64,000 nt of DNA from Pedobacter sp. AK013 (GTDB lineage Bacteria > Bacteroidota > Bacteroidia > Sphingobacteriales > Sphingobacteriaceae). The stretch spans positions 238,440 through 302,439 of the forward strand of contig NZ_JACHCQ010000002.1 of assembly GCF_014205835.1 (NCBI RefSeq). The letters are read 5' to 3'. Under the pieces are notes generated by a model that was given only the letters and a program-made list of their open reading frames with translations, ran no database searches and was not told the DNA's origin. Shown in pieces: positions 52,582 to 62,273 of the stretch. Each line of letters opens with the position of its first letter. The stretch's first letter is position 1. The position numbers and the translations under genes are program-made.

Positions 52582-54048
52582 ATGAGATTATATATAGAAC
52601 GTAAACCTGTTAAGGTCAACCCAGACACTAAAAGAGTTATTGCCCGTTTCTTTTTTAACGGAGAGGAGAGAGCATTAGAAGTAATCAGGAAGGTTTTAGA
52701 ATTTTCAGATGAAAAAGTATTTTCGCTGATATCGCCCATATTACAGGAATATTCTAAAAGGCACCGGAATATTACCAAAATCTTAACCCGGCACTGTAAA
52801 AAATTAAAAAAACAATTTGTAGCCTTAGGTACTTCGTTCGAAGATATTGATGAATATACCAGATTGCTGATTGGTGCCTATTTTACACATGAATATTCAA
52901 TAGAATCGGCCGCTTTTTTTAATCCGAGTATTGTTGATGATCCTGATCAAACGGATTTAGTAGAGGGCGAGAAGCGGGTAATCATCAGCTTTAGAGCTGT
53001 AGGTGAAGGGCATATTTCTTCAATTGTTTTCCGGCGTGCTTTAATTGATAAAAACAACAATATCCAGGTTTTGCCTGTTGGAAATTATGTTGATGAGGCT
53101 GAAGTGGTGAAAAATGCCATTTATGTTAAAAAATTATTTCTAAAAAAAGCCGCCTATGCGCAGATTGATCCTTCTGTTCTAGAAGAAATTGAATCAAAAC
53201 TCGGTGATAAATTTGAATACACCAGTTTAAGCAACATCATTAAAGATTCTAAAAGTTTAAATAAGGAAGACCCATCCCGTTTAATCGAGTACGACAAAGT
53301 ACTTTGGTTATCAGATACTTACCACACCATCACTTTTTCAAAAGATACCGATATTTCTGATCGTGTAATTTTTCCTATTTCAGAATTTGAACGTAAAGGG
53401 ATTGAAGATGCGCGTTTTGTAAAATTTATTAAAGATGACGGCAAAGTTCTATACTACGCCACCTATACTGCTTTCGACGGGTCTTTAATTATTCCCAAAT
53501 TAGTACAAACTGAAGATTTTTATGAATTTAAAGTGATCCCACTTTATGGCGATGGTGCACAAAATAAGAACCTGGCACTATTTCCACGAAAAATTAAAGG
53601 AAAATATGTGATGATGAGCCGGATAGACGGCTGGAATAATTACCTGATGTTTTCTGATAAAGTTAATGTTTGGGAAAACCCTGTTCTTTTAAAACAACCG
53701 CGCTACGACTGGGAACTGGTACAAATAGGCAATTGTGGCTCTCCGATTGAAACAGAAAAAGGATGGCTTGTAATTACGCATGGCGTGGGACCAATGCGGA
53801 GATACTGTATTGGAGTAAGTTTGTTAGACCTTGAAAACCCGAGTATAGAAATAGGGCATTTAAAAGAACCACTGATTATTCCTAATAACGATGAACGAGA
53901 AGGTTATGTTCCAAATGTGGTATATTCCTGCGGATCGATTATCAGTAACGGCGAATTAATCATTCCTTATGGTTTATCAGATTATAGTTCTTCATTTGCA
54001 ACGGTTAATTTGGAATTATTATTGGCGAAATTGTTGGAAAATAACTAG
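52582..54048 (+). CDS. GH130 family glycoside phosphorylase/hydrolase
   Basis: A 488-aa cytoplasmic five-bladed-propeller enzyme of the mannosyl phosphorylase family. The N-terminal third (about 1-190) is a helical extension; the propeller carries KDTDISDRVIFPISEFERKGIEDARFVKF, TAFDGSLIIPKLV, GDGAQNKNLALFPRKI, IGNCGSPIETEKGWLVITHGVGPMRRYCIGV and YGLSDYSSSFATVNL. These are the conserved GH130 blocks. Members phosphorolyse or hydrolyse beta-mannosides. The GT4-type gene on the opposite strand nearby may act on the same glycan (inference). Confidence 0.88.
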   Translation: MRLYIERKPVKVNPDTKRVIARFFFNGEERALEVIRKVLEFSDEKVFSLISPILQEYSKRHRNITKILTRHCKKLKKQFVALGTSFEDIDEYTRLLIGAYFTHEYSIESAAFFNPSIVDDPDQTDLVEGEKRVIISFRAVGEGHISSIVFRRALIDKNNNIQVLPVGNYVDEAEVVKNAIYVKKLFLKKAAYAQIDPSVLEEIESKLGDKFEYTSLSNIIKDSKSLNKEDPSRLIEYDKVLWLSDTYHTITFSKDTDISDRVIFPISEFERKGIEDARFVKFIKDDGKVLYYATYTAFDGSLIIPKLVQTEDFYEFKVIPLYGDGAQNKNLALFPRKIKGKYVMMSRIDGWNNYLMFSDKVNVWENPVLLKQPRYDWELVQIGNCGSPIETEKGWLVITHGVGPMRRYCIGVSLLDLENPSIEIGHLKEPLIIPNNDEREGYVPNVVYSCGSIISNGELIIPYGLSDYSSSFATVNLELLLAKLLENN

Positions 54049-54065
54049 AGGTTTATCTTCTCAAT

Positions 54066-54140
54066 CGATCGTCTTGCTGAACTTGTTTCAGCATCTTACT
54101 GGTCATCAAGACCCTGAAATAAATTCAGGGTGACGATCGT
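54066..54140. repeat. REP-like triple hairpin
   Basis: Outer arms CGATCGTC (54066-54073) and GACGATCG (54133-54140) enclose two inner hairpins, GCTGAA/TTCAGC (54076-54092) and ACCCTGAA/TTCAGGGT (54111-54132). A well-formed cruciform-like element of a type common in Bacteroidetes intergenic DNA. Confidence 0.65.
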
Positions 54141-54168
54141 CTCGACTTAATTAGTCAAAATACCAAAA

Positions 54169-54197
54169 AGGCTGATTCATTTTTCTGAGCCAGCCTT
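54169..54197. terminator. Terminator between convergent genes
   Basis: 7-bp stem AAGGCTG/CAGCCTT with a long T-containing loop, just past the end of the minus-strand gene at 54224. Confidence 0.5.
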
Positions 54198-54223
54198 CAT
54201 ATTTCCAAGACAATTTAATTTTT

Positions 54224-56494
54224 CTAGTTACATTTATTGGCCTCTACTAAGGGCGAAGACAAGGTTTCATATTCTGCTTCGGCAGCTTTCAGAATAGCTA
54301 AATGTGAAATAAAATAGGCCAAGGTACTTTCAGCGCCTTGGTTTCTGTTCACACTATTAAACTGTAATCCATCTGCACAACCATGAGTTTCATAATCGTA
54401 TAAAGGAATGTGCAGGCTATTTTTGCCCAAAAACCATTTATAACTGATATGCATTAAATTCAGGTACTTATCATCTTTCGTAATCTCGAAGGCTTTTGCA
54501 TATAATAAAACCATTGCCATGGTTTCTATAGCCTGTTGATCGTAAATCGGATTTTTACCATGCTTTTTCATCCAACCCGCATTTCCAACCGGATTTAAAT
54601 ATCCATTTTCGAAAGAAAAACCATTCAAAAATTCGATGCTTTCCATTGCAACCTTATACGATTCCACGTTTCCTGTAACATCATAATGATGAAGTAAAGC
54701 CAAAGGTAAGATTGCATTATCATAGGTAAGAATATCTTCAAACCAATGCCAGTTGTCCTCTTTATTTTCGTTATAAGATGTTACTAATGCAATGGCTAAT
54801 TGATCAATTTCATTGGTAATCAACTCATCTCCAGGATGGGCACATAGATAATAAGACAATCCGATAATCGTATTTGCTTTTCCGCGTAAATATTTTAATT
54901 TATTAAAATGTATTATAGAATGTGAGAATAATTCTTTTCCAAATTCGCGATATGAGTTGTTTGGCGCACTACAAACTAAATATCCCAATGCCCAAATAGT
55001 TCTCCCAAATGAGTCTTCAGATCCTACCTCATCCAAATACTGCCGATTAAAGCTCAAAAAATTCCTGAAATTTCCATCCTCTGTCTGCATGTATTGAATA
55101 AAGCTTAAATAAACTGGCATGAATTTTAAAGCTGTAGGGTTCTTATCTTGTTCTACAGCCATTATTGTCATAATTAATGCCCTGGCATTATCATCAATAC
55201 AATAGCCTTCCTTCAGGTTTGGAATACCAAAACGGGCATGTTGTATAATCCCTGTATCATCAGTTAGTAAGGAAATATGATTTAAATTCAATATAGGCAT
55301 ACTTTCTACATCTATTATCGGCGGAATAATCCTTTCGACTTTAGTTTCTGTTAATAATGCCTCATTTAACACATTAAGATAAACATTTCCAATAGCTGGC
55401 CAACGAAGGCTTAATCCATATTGATAAGCATTTTGCCTTAGTTTTTGATATTTATCCTGATCACTTAAAAGCTCATTAATAATATTGGCAAGTTGTGCAT
55501 CATTTTTAAAATCAAATAATCTGCCCCTGTTATCGGCTAAAAGCTCTTGTGCATGCCAATATGGGGTAGAAACTACTGCGGCACCTGCACCAATGGCATA
55601 CGATAAAGTACCACTGGTTATCTGGGCTTCATTTAAGTAAGGCGTAATATATAAATAACAAGCTGTTAAATACTGATGCAATTCTTCTTCAGACACGAAT
55701 TTATTAACAAAAGCAATATTATTTGCTACACCTAAATCTTTCGCCAATGCTTTCAAACTGTCGCGGTATTCTTCACCATTATGTTTTACTACGCCAGGAT
55801 GGGTATTGCCTAAAATTACATATAAAATATCTGGATGTTGAGCCACAATGTTAGGTAAAGCTTTAATTACGGTTTCTAAACCTTTATTTCTGCTAATTAA
55901 GCCAAATGTAAAAAGCACTTTTTTACCTCTAAATAATTCAGTCCGTGCGATTTCATTGTTTACCACAGGCTCTAAATCCGGAACGCCGTGTTCTATTAGT
56001 TTAATAGATGTTTTTGGAATTTGATATACACTGCTTAAAAACATGACAGCCTTTTTGCTCATCACTACTAATTTAGCCGATTTAGATGCAATCTCCTTAA
56101 TAATGGTTTGCTGCATAAAATTTGGTTCTTTTAAAACGGTATGTAAAATAGTAATGAATGGCTTTTTTAACCTATTAATTAACGACAATAAAAACACACC
56201 GCTATTACCGCCATATATGCCAAATTCATGCTCAATAATACAGGTTTGTACATCGCTCTTATTGATAAAATCAGCGGCGTTGATGTAATCCTGCTGATTT
56301 TGTTGCCGGATAATAAATTTTACTTCGTTTGGGTAATGATGTTCCTTAAGATCGTCTGATTCATTTAACGCAATTACAAAGCTTTTCTGTGAATCATAAG
56401 TGGGATTTAAGCTTAAAGCATTCACTAGATTTTGATTAAAGGTAGCTAAACCACATTCACGAGGGGGATAGGTTGAAATATAGGCTATTTTCAT
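54224..56494 (-). CDS. GT4 glycosyltransferase with C-terminal toroid-like domain
   Basis: A 756-aa two-domain protein. The N-terminal half (1-370) is a GT4-type glycosyltransferase: IAYISTYPPRECGLATFNQNLV, IEHEFGIYGGN, LFTFGLISRNKGLETVIKALP and AIGAGAAVVSTPYWHAQELL. The C-terminal half (about 400-745) is mostly helical with ISLLTDDTGIIQHARFGIPNLKEGYCIDDNARALI, WALGYLVCSAP, NWHWFEDILTYDNAILPLALLHHYD and GAESTLAYFISHLAIL, resembling (alpha/alpha)6-toroid sugar enzymes. The fusion suggests synthesis coupled to trimming of one polysaccharide. It is cytoplasmic and faces the GH130 gene. Confidence 0.85.
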   Translation of the reverse strand: MKIAYISTYPPRECGLATFNQNLVNALSLNPTYDSQKSFVIALNESDDLKEHHYPNEVKFIIRQQNQQDYINAADFINKSDVQTCIIEHEFGIYGGNSGVFLLSLINRLKKPFITILHTVLKEPNFMQQTIIKEIASKSAKLVVMSKKAVMFLSSVYQIPKTSIKLIEHGVPDLEPVVNNEIARTELFRGKKVLFTFGLISRNKGLETVIKALPNIVAQHPDILYVILGNTHPGVVKHNGEEYRDSLKALAKDLGVANNIAFVNKFVSEEELHQYLTACYLYITPYLNEAQITSGTLSYAIGAGAAVVSTPYWHAQELLADNRGRLFDFKNDAQLANIINELLSDQDKYQKLRQNAYQYGLSLRWPAIGNVYLNVLNEALLTETKVERIIPPIIDVESMPILNLNHISLLTDDTGIIQHARFGIPNLKEGYCIDDNARALIMTIMAVEQDKNPTALKFMPVYLSFIQYMQTEDGNFRNFLSFNRQYLDEVGSEDSFGRTIWALGYLVCSAPNNSYREFGKELFSHSIIHFNKLKYLRGKANTIIGLSYYLCAHPGDELITNEIDQLAIALVTSYNENKEDNWHWFEDILTYDNAILPLALLHHYDVTGNVESYKVAMESIEFLNGFSFENGYLNPVGNAGWMKKHGKNPIYDQQAIETMAMVLLYAKAFEITKDDKYLNLMHISYKWFLGKNSLHIPLYDYETHGCADGLQFNSVNRNQGAESTLAYFISHLAILKAAEAEYETLSSPLVEANKCN

Positions 56495-56697
56495 CTTTAT
56501 AAATTGTTTTCAATGGTAATGAATCAATCATGATCTCCTAATACTTTTGAAAAATCATGATGGTTGCAAGTATTTATCATTGGCTTGATGATTAAATAAC
56601 AGCGCATAATCTAAATAGTTTGTAATTTCAGCGATTTACAATCAATAAACCCAAAACAATCTGATTTAGGCAGGTGTTAATAAGTAAATATTTAACT

Positions 56698-57468
56698 ATG
56701 AGATCAATATGGAAAGGTTCGATTGGATTTGGTTTGGTAAATATTCCGGTTAAGTTGTTTTCCGGTGTTCAGAATAGCAACCTCGATTTAGATATGCTCG
56801 ATGAACACGATCATGCCAAGATTAAATTTCTAAGAGTGAACGAAAATACATATAAAGAGGTGCCCTATGAGAAAATAGTTAAAGGCTATTTTTTAAAAGA
56901 TAAGTACATTATTTTAGATAAACACGATTTTGAAGAGGCAGCACCTGAAAAAACTAAAATTATTGAGTTAGAGAATTTTGTTGACTTAAAAGATATTAAT
57001 CCTATTTATTACGAAACGTCTTATTATTCCGAGCCTGAAAAACAAGGCAAAAAAGCGTATGGATTATTATTAAAAGCATTAGAGAAATCGGGTAAGGCTG
57101 GCATAGCCAGGTTCGTATTAAGGAACACAGAAAACCTTTGTGTAATCCATCCTATGGAACATGTAATTGTGATTACAAAAATCAGATTTGAACAGGAAAT
57201 CAGGAGTCTATCAGAAATTAATAAAGTAGATGATATTACCATCACCAAAAAAGAAATGGATGTAGGATTAGCCTTGATTAAACAATACAGTTCAAAATTC
57301 GACTTAAGTGCCTTTAAAGATGATTACAGTAGCGAATTATTGAAGATTATTAAAGCAAAAGCTAAGGGGAAACGGGCAACGGTTAAAAAAATGAAACCAC
57401 AAAAAGCCACGAGCGATGATCTGTACGATCAATTGATGCAGAGTTTGGGATCGAAAAAAGGAGCTTAA
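56698..57468 (+). CDS. ku: Ku protein, non-homologous end joining
   Basis: Bacterial Ku binds DNA ends as a homodimer. The start MRSIWKGSIGFGLVNIPVKLFSG is the family's usual beginning, so the ATG at 56698 is preferred over the upstream codon in frame at 56674. The Ku core (about 1-230) has PYEKIVKGYFLKDKYIILDKHDFEEAAPEKTK and LCVIHPMEHVIVITKIRFEQEIR, and the C-terminus is lysine-rich (KAKAKGKRATVKKMKPQK). Length 256 aa is typical. No LigD ligase lies in the window. Confidence 0.93.
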   Translation: MRSIWKGSIGFGLVNIPVKLFSGVQNSNLDLDMLDEHDHAKIKFLRVNENTYKEVPYEKIVKGYFLKDKYIILDKHDFEEAAPEKTKIIELENFVDLKDINPIYYETSYYSEPEKQGKKAYGLLLKALEKSGKAGIARFVLRNTENLCVIHPMEHVIVITKIRFEQEIRSLSEINKVDDITITKKEMDVGLALIKQYSSKFDLSAFKDDYSSELLKIIKAKAKGKRATVKKMKPQKATSDDLYDQLMQSLGSKKGA

Positions 57469-57515
57469 TCAGTTGGCAGTTTACGGCTGGAAGTTAATAT
57501 AAAGTAATGCAAAAT

Positions 57516-57544
57516 CGCATTGAAGTGTTTACCACTTCAATGCG
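57516..57544. terminator. Bidirectional terminator between ku and the esterase gene
   Basis: A perfect 12-bp stem (CGCATTGAAGTG with CACTTCAATGCG) with a 5-base loop followed by eight Ts on the plus strand. Confidence 0.85.
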
Positions 57545-57551
57545 GTTTTTT

Positions 57552-58670
57552 TTATTTAAAAGCAGCTCTTAACTGATCAGCAGCATAAGCCTGAGCGGCT
57601 TTCGCTTCTGGTACTAACGGCACCATGCCAAAGAATTCGTGTGTTACGCCATCATAATTTTTACTGTCAACTTTTACTCCGGCAGCTTTCAGTTTATCAG
57701 CTAGCATAACTCCATCATCGTGCAAAGGATCTATTTCGGCCGTAATAATAGTTGTTGGCGGAAGTCCTTTTAAATTGGCGTTAATTAATGATATTTTAGG
57801 GTCCTGCGCTTCGATGGTGGTGTTCAGGTATTTTTCCATAAACCAGTTCATCATGGCTTTGTTTAATGGTTTTGAATTTTCATACATGTTATAAGATTTG
57901 GTATTCATATCTGCCTGGGCAATAGGGTAGATCAAAACTTCGTGCACAGGAAGCATAATGTGTTTGTCTCTGGCCATAATGGACACATTTGCTGCTAAAT
58001 TCCCGCCAGAACTTTCACCAACCACTGCAATCTTAGCCGGATCTGCCTTTAAGTCTACAGCATTTTTCACTGCCCATTCGTAGGCGGTAAAAGCATCGTT
58101 ATGCGCTGTAGGGAACTTGTTTTCGGGTGCAAGGCGGTAAGCTACTGAAACCACAATGGCACCAACATGCTCGGCTAAAGCCTGGGCAGATGCATTATAC
58201 ACATCTAAATTGGCAATAACGAAACCACCACCGTGATAATAAACAATAAGTGGATAGGGGCCATTTCCTTCTTTGGGCCTATAAATGCGCAAATGGATTT
58301 TACCCGCATTAACATCAATATCTTTACCCATGGTATCTACCTTAGGTACTGGTACAGCAATATTATTCTGCTGTATTAAATCCATTACTGCATCTTTTGG
58401 CGTATGGTTCTTACGTGCATCAGTAGCAGTTAAAGTTTCTAAAGGCTTATCCCCATAACTACTTAATTTCTCTATAACTGCCTGCATTTCTGGCTTTATT
58501 GTTTTTCCCCACTCTGGAGCAGGCCCTGTAGGTTTTAATGCCCCGGTCAATGTCGAGTCTGTTATAGTCGAATCTGTAACGGTAGCCGTTTTTGTTCCGT
58601 CCGAACAGGCACAAAGTAAAATAGCCAAACCACAAACAAAAGTAATAGGTTTTAAGAAGTTGGTTTTCAT
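57552..58670 (-). CDS. Alpha/beta hydrolase lipoprotein, HSL type
   Basis: A 372-aa lipoprotein esterase (lipobox LCACS, Cys near 21). The motifs are YYHGGGFV (oxyanion HGGG), GESSGGN (nucleophile Ser) and EIDPLHDDGVMLADKL with THEFFGM (Asp and His), the hormone-sensitive-lipase family pattern. Family members hydrolyse short acyl esters; the natural substrate is not known. The N-terminal lipid anchor puts it in the periplasm or outer envelope. Convergent with ku. Confidence 0.9.
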   Translation of the reverse strand: MKTNFLKPITFVCGLAILLCACSDGTKTATVTDSTITDSTLTGALKPTGPAPEWGKTIKPEMQAVIEKLSSYGDKPLETLTATDARKNHTPKDAVMDLIQQNNIAVPVPKVDTMGKDIDVNAGKIHLRIYRPKEGNGPYPLIVYYHGGGFVIANLDVYNASAQALAEHVGAIVVSVAYRLAPENKFPTAHNDAFTAYEWAVKNAVDLKADPAKIAVVGESSGGNLAANVSIMARDKHIMLPVHEVLIYPIAQADMNTKSYNMYENSKPLNKAMMNWFMEKYLNTTIEAQDPKISLINANLKGLPPTTIITAEIDPLHDDGVMLADKLKAAGVKVDSKNYDGVTHEFFGMVPLVPEAKAAQAYAADQLRAAFK

Positions 58671-58808
58671 AAGATTGTTTTATTGATACATATTGTTTCT
58701 ATAACAGCATCAGTAAGATAGTGTTTTTGATACTACGTAAATTTCAGAATTTAATTAAATGGCAAACATCTTGGCGAATTGGTGTGTTCATTAACTAAAT
58801 GAAATTTT

Positions 58809-59177
58809 ATGCTAACAGAAATAATAGGATTGCCAGACCATGTTTTTGGTGTAAGAGCTACCGGAGAAGTAACAAGCGACGATGTAAAGAGCGTTTTATT
58901 AACCGGTTTAAAAAGAACGGCTGAGCGATTTAAAGAAATTAGATATTTATTGGTTTTAGAAACTGATGTGAAAAATTTTACAGCTGGCGCATGGGTAGAG
59001 GATGTTAGAGCTGGTCTGCAGAATTTTACTAGATGGAAAAAAATTGCCGTAGTAAGTGCCGAAAAAGGGGTGGAGTGGTTTACTGATATTTTTACAGCTG
59101 CTACGCCCGGTAAATCTAAAGGCTTTAAGCCAGAAGAAATAGAAGAAGCAAAAGCATGGCTAAATGCTGAAGACTAA
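58809..59177 (+). CDS. SpoIIAA-like (STAS-fold) small protein
   Basis: A 122-aa protein with the SpoIIAA-like pattern of DUF3478: MLTEIIGLPDHVFGVRATGEVTSDDVKSVL, YLLVLETDVKNFTAGAWVEDVRAGL, KKIAVVSAEKGVEWFTDIF and EIEEAKAWL at the end. The family has a STAS-like sheet and helices, no known activity, and is often found with stress genes. A small lysine-rich gene follows after 13 bases. Confidence 0.85.
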   Translation: MLTEIIGLPDHVFGVRATGEVTSDDVKSVLLTGLKRTAERFKEIRYLLVLETDVKNFTAGAWVEDVRAGLQNFTRWKKIAVVSAEKGVEWFTDIFTAATPGKSKGFKPEEIEEAKAWLNAED

Positions 59178-59190
59178 TTTAAAACAGTAT

Positions 59191-59343
59191 ATGAAAAATT
59201 CTAAAACAGCGGCCGAAAGTAGCAAGGCTACCGCACCGAAAAATGCAAAAGCTAAAGGAGCTGATGATAAAGTAACATCAGCCAAAGATGCAAAGAAAGT
59301 AAGCATAACTAAAAACACGCCCGTTAAACACAAAAAAACCTAA
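59191..59343 (+). CDS. Small Lys/Ala-rich protein, 50 aa
   Basis: Starts ATG at 59191 and ends TAA at 59341-59343. The sequence is Lys, Ala, Ser and Thr rich with no hydrophobic core (for example KNAKAKGADDKVTSAKDAKK). A short basic protein, perhaps a DNA-binding tail type, 13 bases after the SpoIIAA-like gene and likely co-transcribed. Role unknown; being low-complexity, it could also be a chance frame. Confidence 0.5.
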   Translation: MKNSKTAAESSKATAPKNAKAKGADDKVTSAKDAKKVSITKNTPVKHKKT

Positions 59344-59543
59344 TAATTATAAGAAGAATTAAAAAAAACACCAGAACGAAGAATAGGCGTGTCTGCTTTT
59401 GAAGATAGTGGCTTTAAAGCAAGTTCAAATATTTAGGATAATACACGTGGTTTTACAGATACAATACTTTCTTTTTTGGAGGTATTGACAGAAAAACGTA
59501 AAACTGGGAGGAATAAAATTACCTTGTATGGTTGAGTAAAAAA

Positions 59544-59912
59544 CTATTTTCTCAGCAAAGCATAAATTTTGTCCATCAATTCATCGATATTAAAAGGCTT
59601 GGCCATAAAATCGTCTGCTTCAATACCATTCAACGTATAGTTGTTTGCATTATAACGGGCAGAAATCATCAAAACGGGAATATGATTTGTAGTTGCAGTA
59701 TCTTTAAGTTCTTTTAAAAGTACCCTCCCATCAGCGTCAGGGAGCATTATGTCCATAATTATTACATCTGGGTTAAATTCCTGAACACGGTTAATAAAAT
59801 CAGCACCTTTGTTTAATCCATCAACATTAAAAGCTTCGCTTTCTAAAATAAGGGTTATAACATCTAGGATTGCATGGTTATCTTCAATAACCAAAATATT
59901 TTTCTTTGCCAA
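59544..59912 (-). CDS. Single-domain response regulator
   Basis: A receiver-only protein of about 122 aa: KNILVIEDNHAILDVITLIL, the phosphoacceptor in PDVIIMDIMLPDADG, ISARYNANN (switch Thr/Ser) and DDFMAKPFNIDELM (conserved Lys). No output domain. The frame has no ATG at its start; TTG at 59912 (MAKKNILVIEDN) is the family-like beginning, TTG at 59942 is an alternative. It is divergent from the bacteriophytochrome kinase gene and may pass its signal on. Confidence 0.85.
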   Translation of the reverse strand: MAKKNILVIEDNHAILDVITLILESEAFNVDGLNKGADFINRVQEFNPDVIIMDIMLPDADGRVLLKELKDTATTNHIPVLMISARYNANNYTLNGIEADDFMAKPFNIDELMDKIYALLRK

Positions 59913-60058
59913 AGTTTGAATGATTTTTAAAAATTCAAACAAATATATAATAAAAAATAAATCTCAAATCTGAAATTACCAAATTAGAGTGATTCTAAAA
60001 ATAGGCTTAATATTTGTTAATTCGTGAAATTAAATACGCTGAAATATCAAATATATAT

Positions 60059-62272
60059 ATGACTAAATTTTCTGTAGACCTTACCAATTGCGATAAAGAA
60101 CCCATTCATATTCCTGGTAAAATTCAATCACATGGCCTTCTTGTAGCGGTTGATAAGAACAGCTTGTCTATTACCTATATTAGTGAAAATGCTGAAGTTT
60201 TTTTAGGGGAACAAGCCAGAAGTTTACTAAACAAACAACTTTCGACTTTAAATCGGTTTCTTAAACAACAAAATCCAGCGTTTGAAATTGAAGACTTACT
60301 TAAGCTGGGTATTATCCGTAAAAGTTTTGATGCCATTAGCCCCCATCCCGTTGAAATTAACGGCCGCTCTTATTATTTAATTATTTCTTCATCGAAAAGT
60401 GACTGGCTATTAGAATTTGAGCCAGTAACCTTACAATTCGATATTCAGAGTTCCATAGGTCGCTCTGCCTCATCTATGCTGCAGGGGAAAAGTATTTCAG
60501 CTTTGTTAAAAGGTGCTGCGCAAGAAGTAAAAAAACTGATCAATTACGATCGGATTATGATTTATAAATTTTTAGATGATGGGCATGGCGAAGTTGTGGC
60601 AGAAGAAAAAGAGGCAGAGTTAGAACCATTTTTTGGATTACATTACCCTGCATCAGATATTCCGAAACAGGCCAGAGCGCTTTATAAACTAAATTTAACC
60701 AGGTTAATTGCCGATGTAAATATACCCGATTCACCCATTCTTACTTTTAAAGAAAACGAAGCACTTGATTTAACCAATAGTGCCTTACGTGCAGTATCGC
60801 CCATACATATTCAATATTTGAAAAATATGGGTGTTTATTCGAGTTTTAGTATATCCTTAATCGCTCATGGCGAATTATGGGGTTTAATTGCCTGTCATAA
60901 CTATAGTCCTAAGTTTATAGATTATAAAGCCAGAGAAGGAGCTAAACTAATCGGGCAGATCCTTTCTTCTGCATTAGAATATCGTCAGGAAGAAGAGGAT
61001 ACAGCGGTTATTGAGCAATTTAAAAATACCGCTAACATACTTCAAGAACATTTAAACCGCGATAAGTATTTAGTAGAAGCCATAACCACGCACAAAAGAA
61101 CTATTTTAGATACCACTAAAGCTTCGGGAGTGGTTATCATATTCGACAATGAACTTAAAACCATTGGAGATGTACCATCAGAGGAAGAAATAAGAGAACT
61201 TGCAGAATGGTTGAAAACGAATAATGATGAATCGATCTATCATACCCATAGATTGTCTGAAATCTATTCTCCAGCTAAAAAATACAAGTCAATCGCCTCT
61301 GGAATTCTATCTTGTGTATTAAATAAAGAAATGGGCGAAATGATCATCTGGTTTAAGCCCGAAATCATTACTACTGTAAATTGGGCGGGAAATCCCGAAA
61401 AGCCCGTAGTTCCATCAGAAAATGGCTTGCTGAACCTGTCGCCCCGCAAATCTTTCGAAACCTGGTCGCAGGTAGTTAATAATACCTCAGAAAAATGGAT
61501 GGCTGAAGAAATCGCCTCTGTTTTAAGGATACGCGAAATTATTATTACCGATATCAATAAAAAGGCTAACGAAATTAGATTACTTAATGAAAAGTTGCAG
61601 GCCGCTTACGAGGAATTAGATACTTTTAGCTATACCATATCCCATGATTTAAGAACACCATTAACCTCAATAAAAACTTATGCTGAACTTATCCTCAAGA
61701 ATAAAAGTATTGATGAAAATGGCCAAAAAATGCTGGGTAGGATTTTAATAGGTGCAGATAAAATGAATTTCTTAATTAAAGAGATTTTAAATCTGGCAAG
61801 AGTTGGCCGTTCTGAGATAAATTTTGAAACAATTAATGTAGAATCATTATTAAATGAAATAAAAAGCGAAGTGTGGTCAGCTTTTAAAGCCGATCATAGC
61901 GAATTAATTTTAGGGCAACTACCACATATCAAAGGAGATAAAACCATGATTGCACAGCTTTTCACCAATTTGATTGGTAATGCGGTAAAATACTCTGCTA
62001 TGGTAGATAAACCTAAAATTGAGGTTTCTGCGTATATAGATGAAGGAGAAACTATTTATGCGGTTAAAGATAATGGCATAGGAATAGATAACCGTTATTA
62101 CGACAGGGTTTTTGAGCTTTTTAAGCGTATGGATAATGTTAAGAATATAGAAGGAACAGGAGTGGGGCTTGCTATTGTAAAAAGAATTGTAGAAAAACAC
62201 AATGGCCGGGTTTGGTTTGAAAGTAAATTAAATATAGGATCGACTTTTTTTGTAGCTTTTAAAAACAGGTAA
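60059..62272 (+). CDS. bphP: Bacteriophytochrome histidine kinase
   Basis: A red/far-red light sensor of 737 aa. The start at 60059 gives MTKFSVDLTNCDKEPIHIPG, with Cys11 in the position that links biliverdin in bacteriophytochromes. Then come PAS (about 20-110), GAF (about 130-300, with LHYPASDIPKQARALY carrying the conserved DIP), PHY (about 315-495, with NWAGNP and the PRKSF tongue motif), a coiled linker and a kinase with ISHDLRTPLTSIKTYAE (His529) and the ATP-binding NLIGNAVKYS and GIDNRYYDRVFELF. A response regulator starts 2 bases later and heme oxygenase after that, so the chromophore and relay are encoded together. Confidence 0.95.
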   Translation: MTKFSVDLTNCDKEPIHIPGKIQSHGLLVAVDKNSLSITYISENAEVFLGEQARSLLNKQLSTLNRFLKQQNPAFEIEDLLKLGIIRKSFDAISPHPVEINGRSYYLIISSSKSDWLLEFEPVTLQFDIQSSIGRSASSMLQGKSISALLKGAAQEVKKLINYDRIMIYKFLDDGHGEVVAEEKEAELEPFFGLHYPASDIPKQARALYKLNLTRLIADVNIPDSPILTFKENEALDLTNSALRAVSPIHIQYLKNMGVYSSFSISLIAHGELWGLIACHNYSPKFIDYKAREGAKLIGQILSSALEYRQEEEDTAVIEQFKNTANILQEHLNRDKYLVEAITTHKRTILDTTKASGVVIIFDNELKTIGDVPSEEEIRELAEWLKTNNDESIYHTHRLSEIYSPAKKYKSIASGILSCVLNKEMGEMIIWFKPEIITTVNWAGNPEKPVVPSENGLLNLSPRKSFETWSQVVNNTSEKWMAEEIASVLRIREIIITDINKKANEIRLLNEKLQAAYEELDTFSYTISHDLRTPLTSIKTYAELILKNKSIDENGQKMLGRILIGADKMNFLIKEILNLARVGRSEINFETINVESLLNEIKSEVWSAFKADHSELILGQLPHIKGDKTMIAQLFTNLIGNAVKYSAMVDKPKIEVSAYIDEGETIYAVKDNGIGIDNRYYDRVFELFKRMDNVKNIEGTGVGLAIVKRIVEKHNGRVWFESKLNIGSTFFVAFKNR

Positions 62273-62273
62273 A

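Noticed and set aside
59943..60058. Upstream in-frame extension of the bacteriophytochrome gene from 60014
   Set aside because: The extra residues precede the conserved start of the PAS domain; the ATG at 60059 puts the bilin Cys at the usual distance from the N-terminus.
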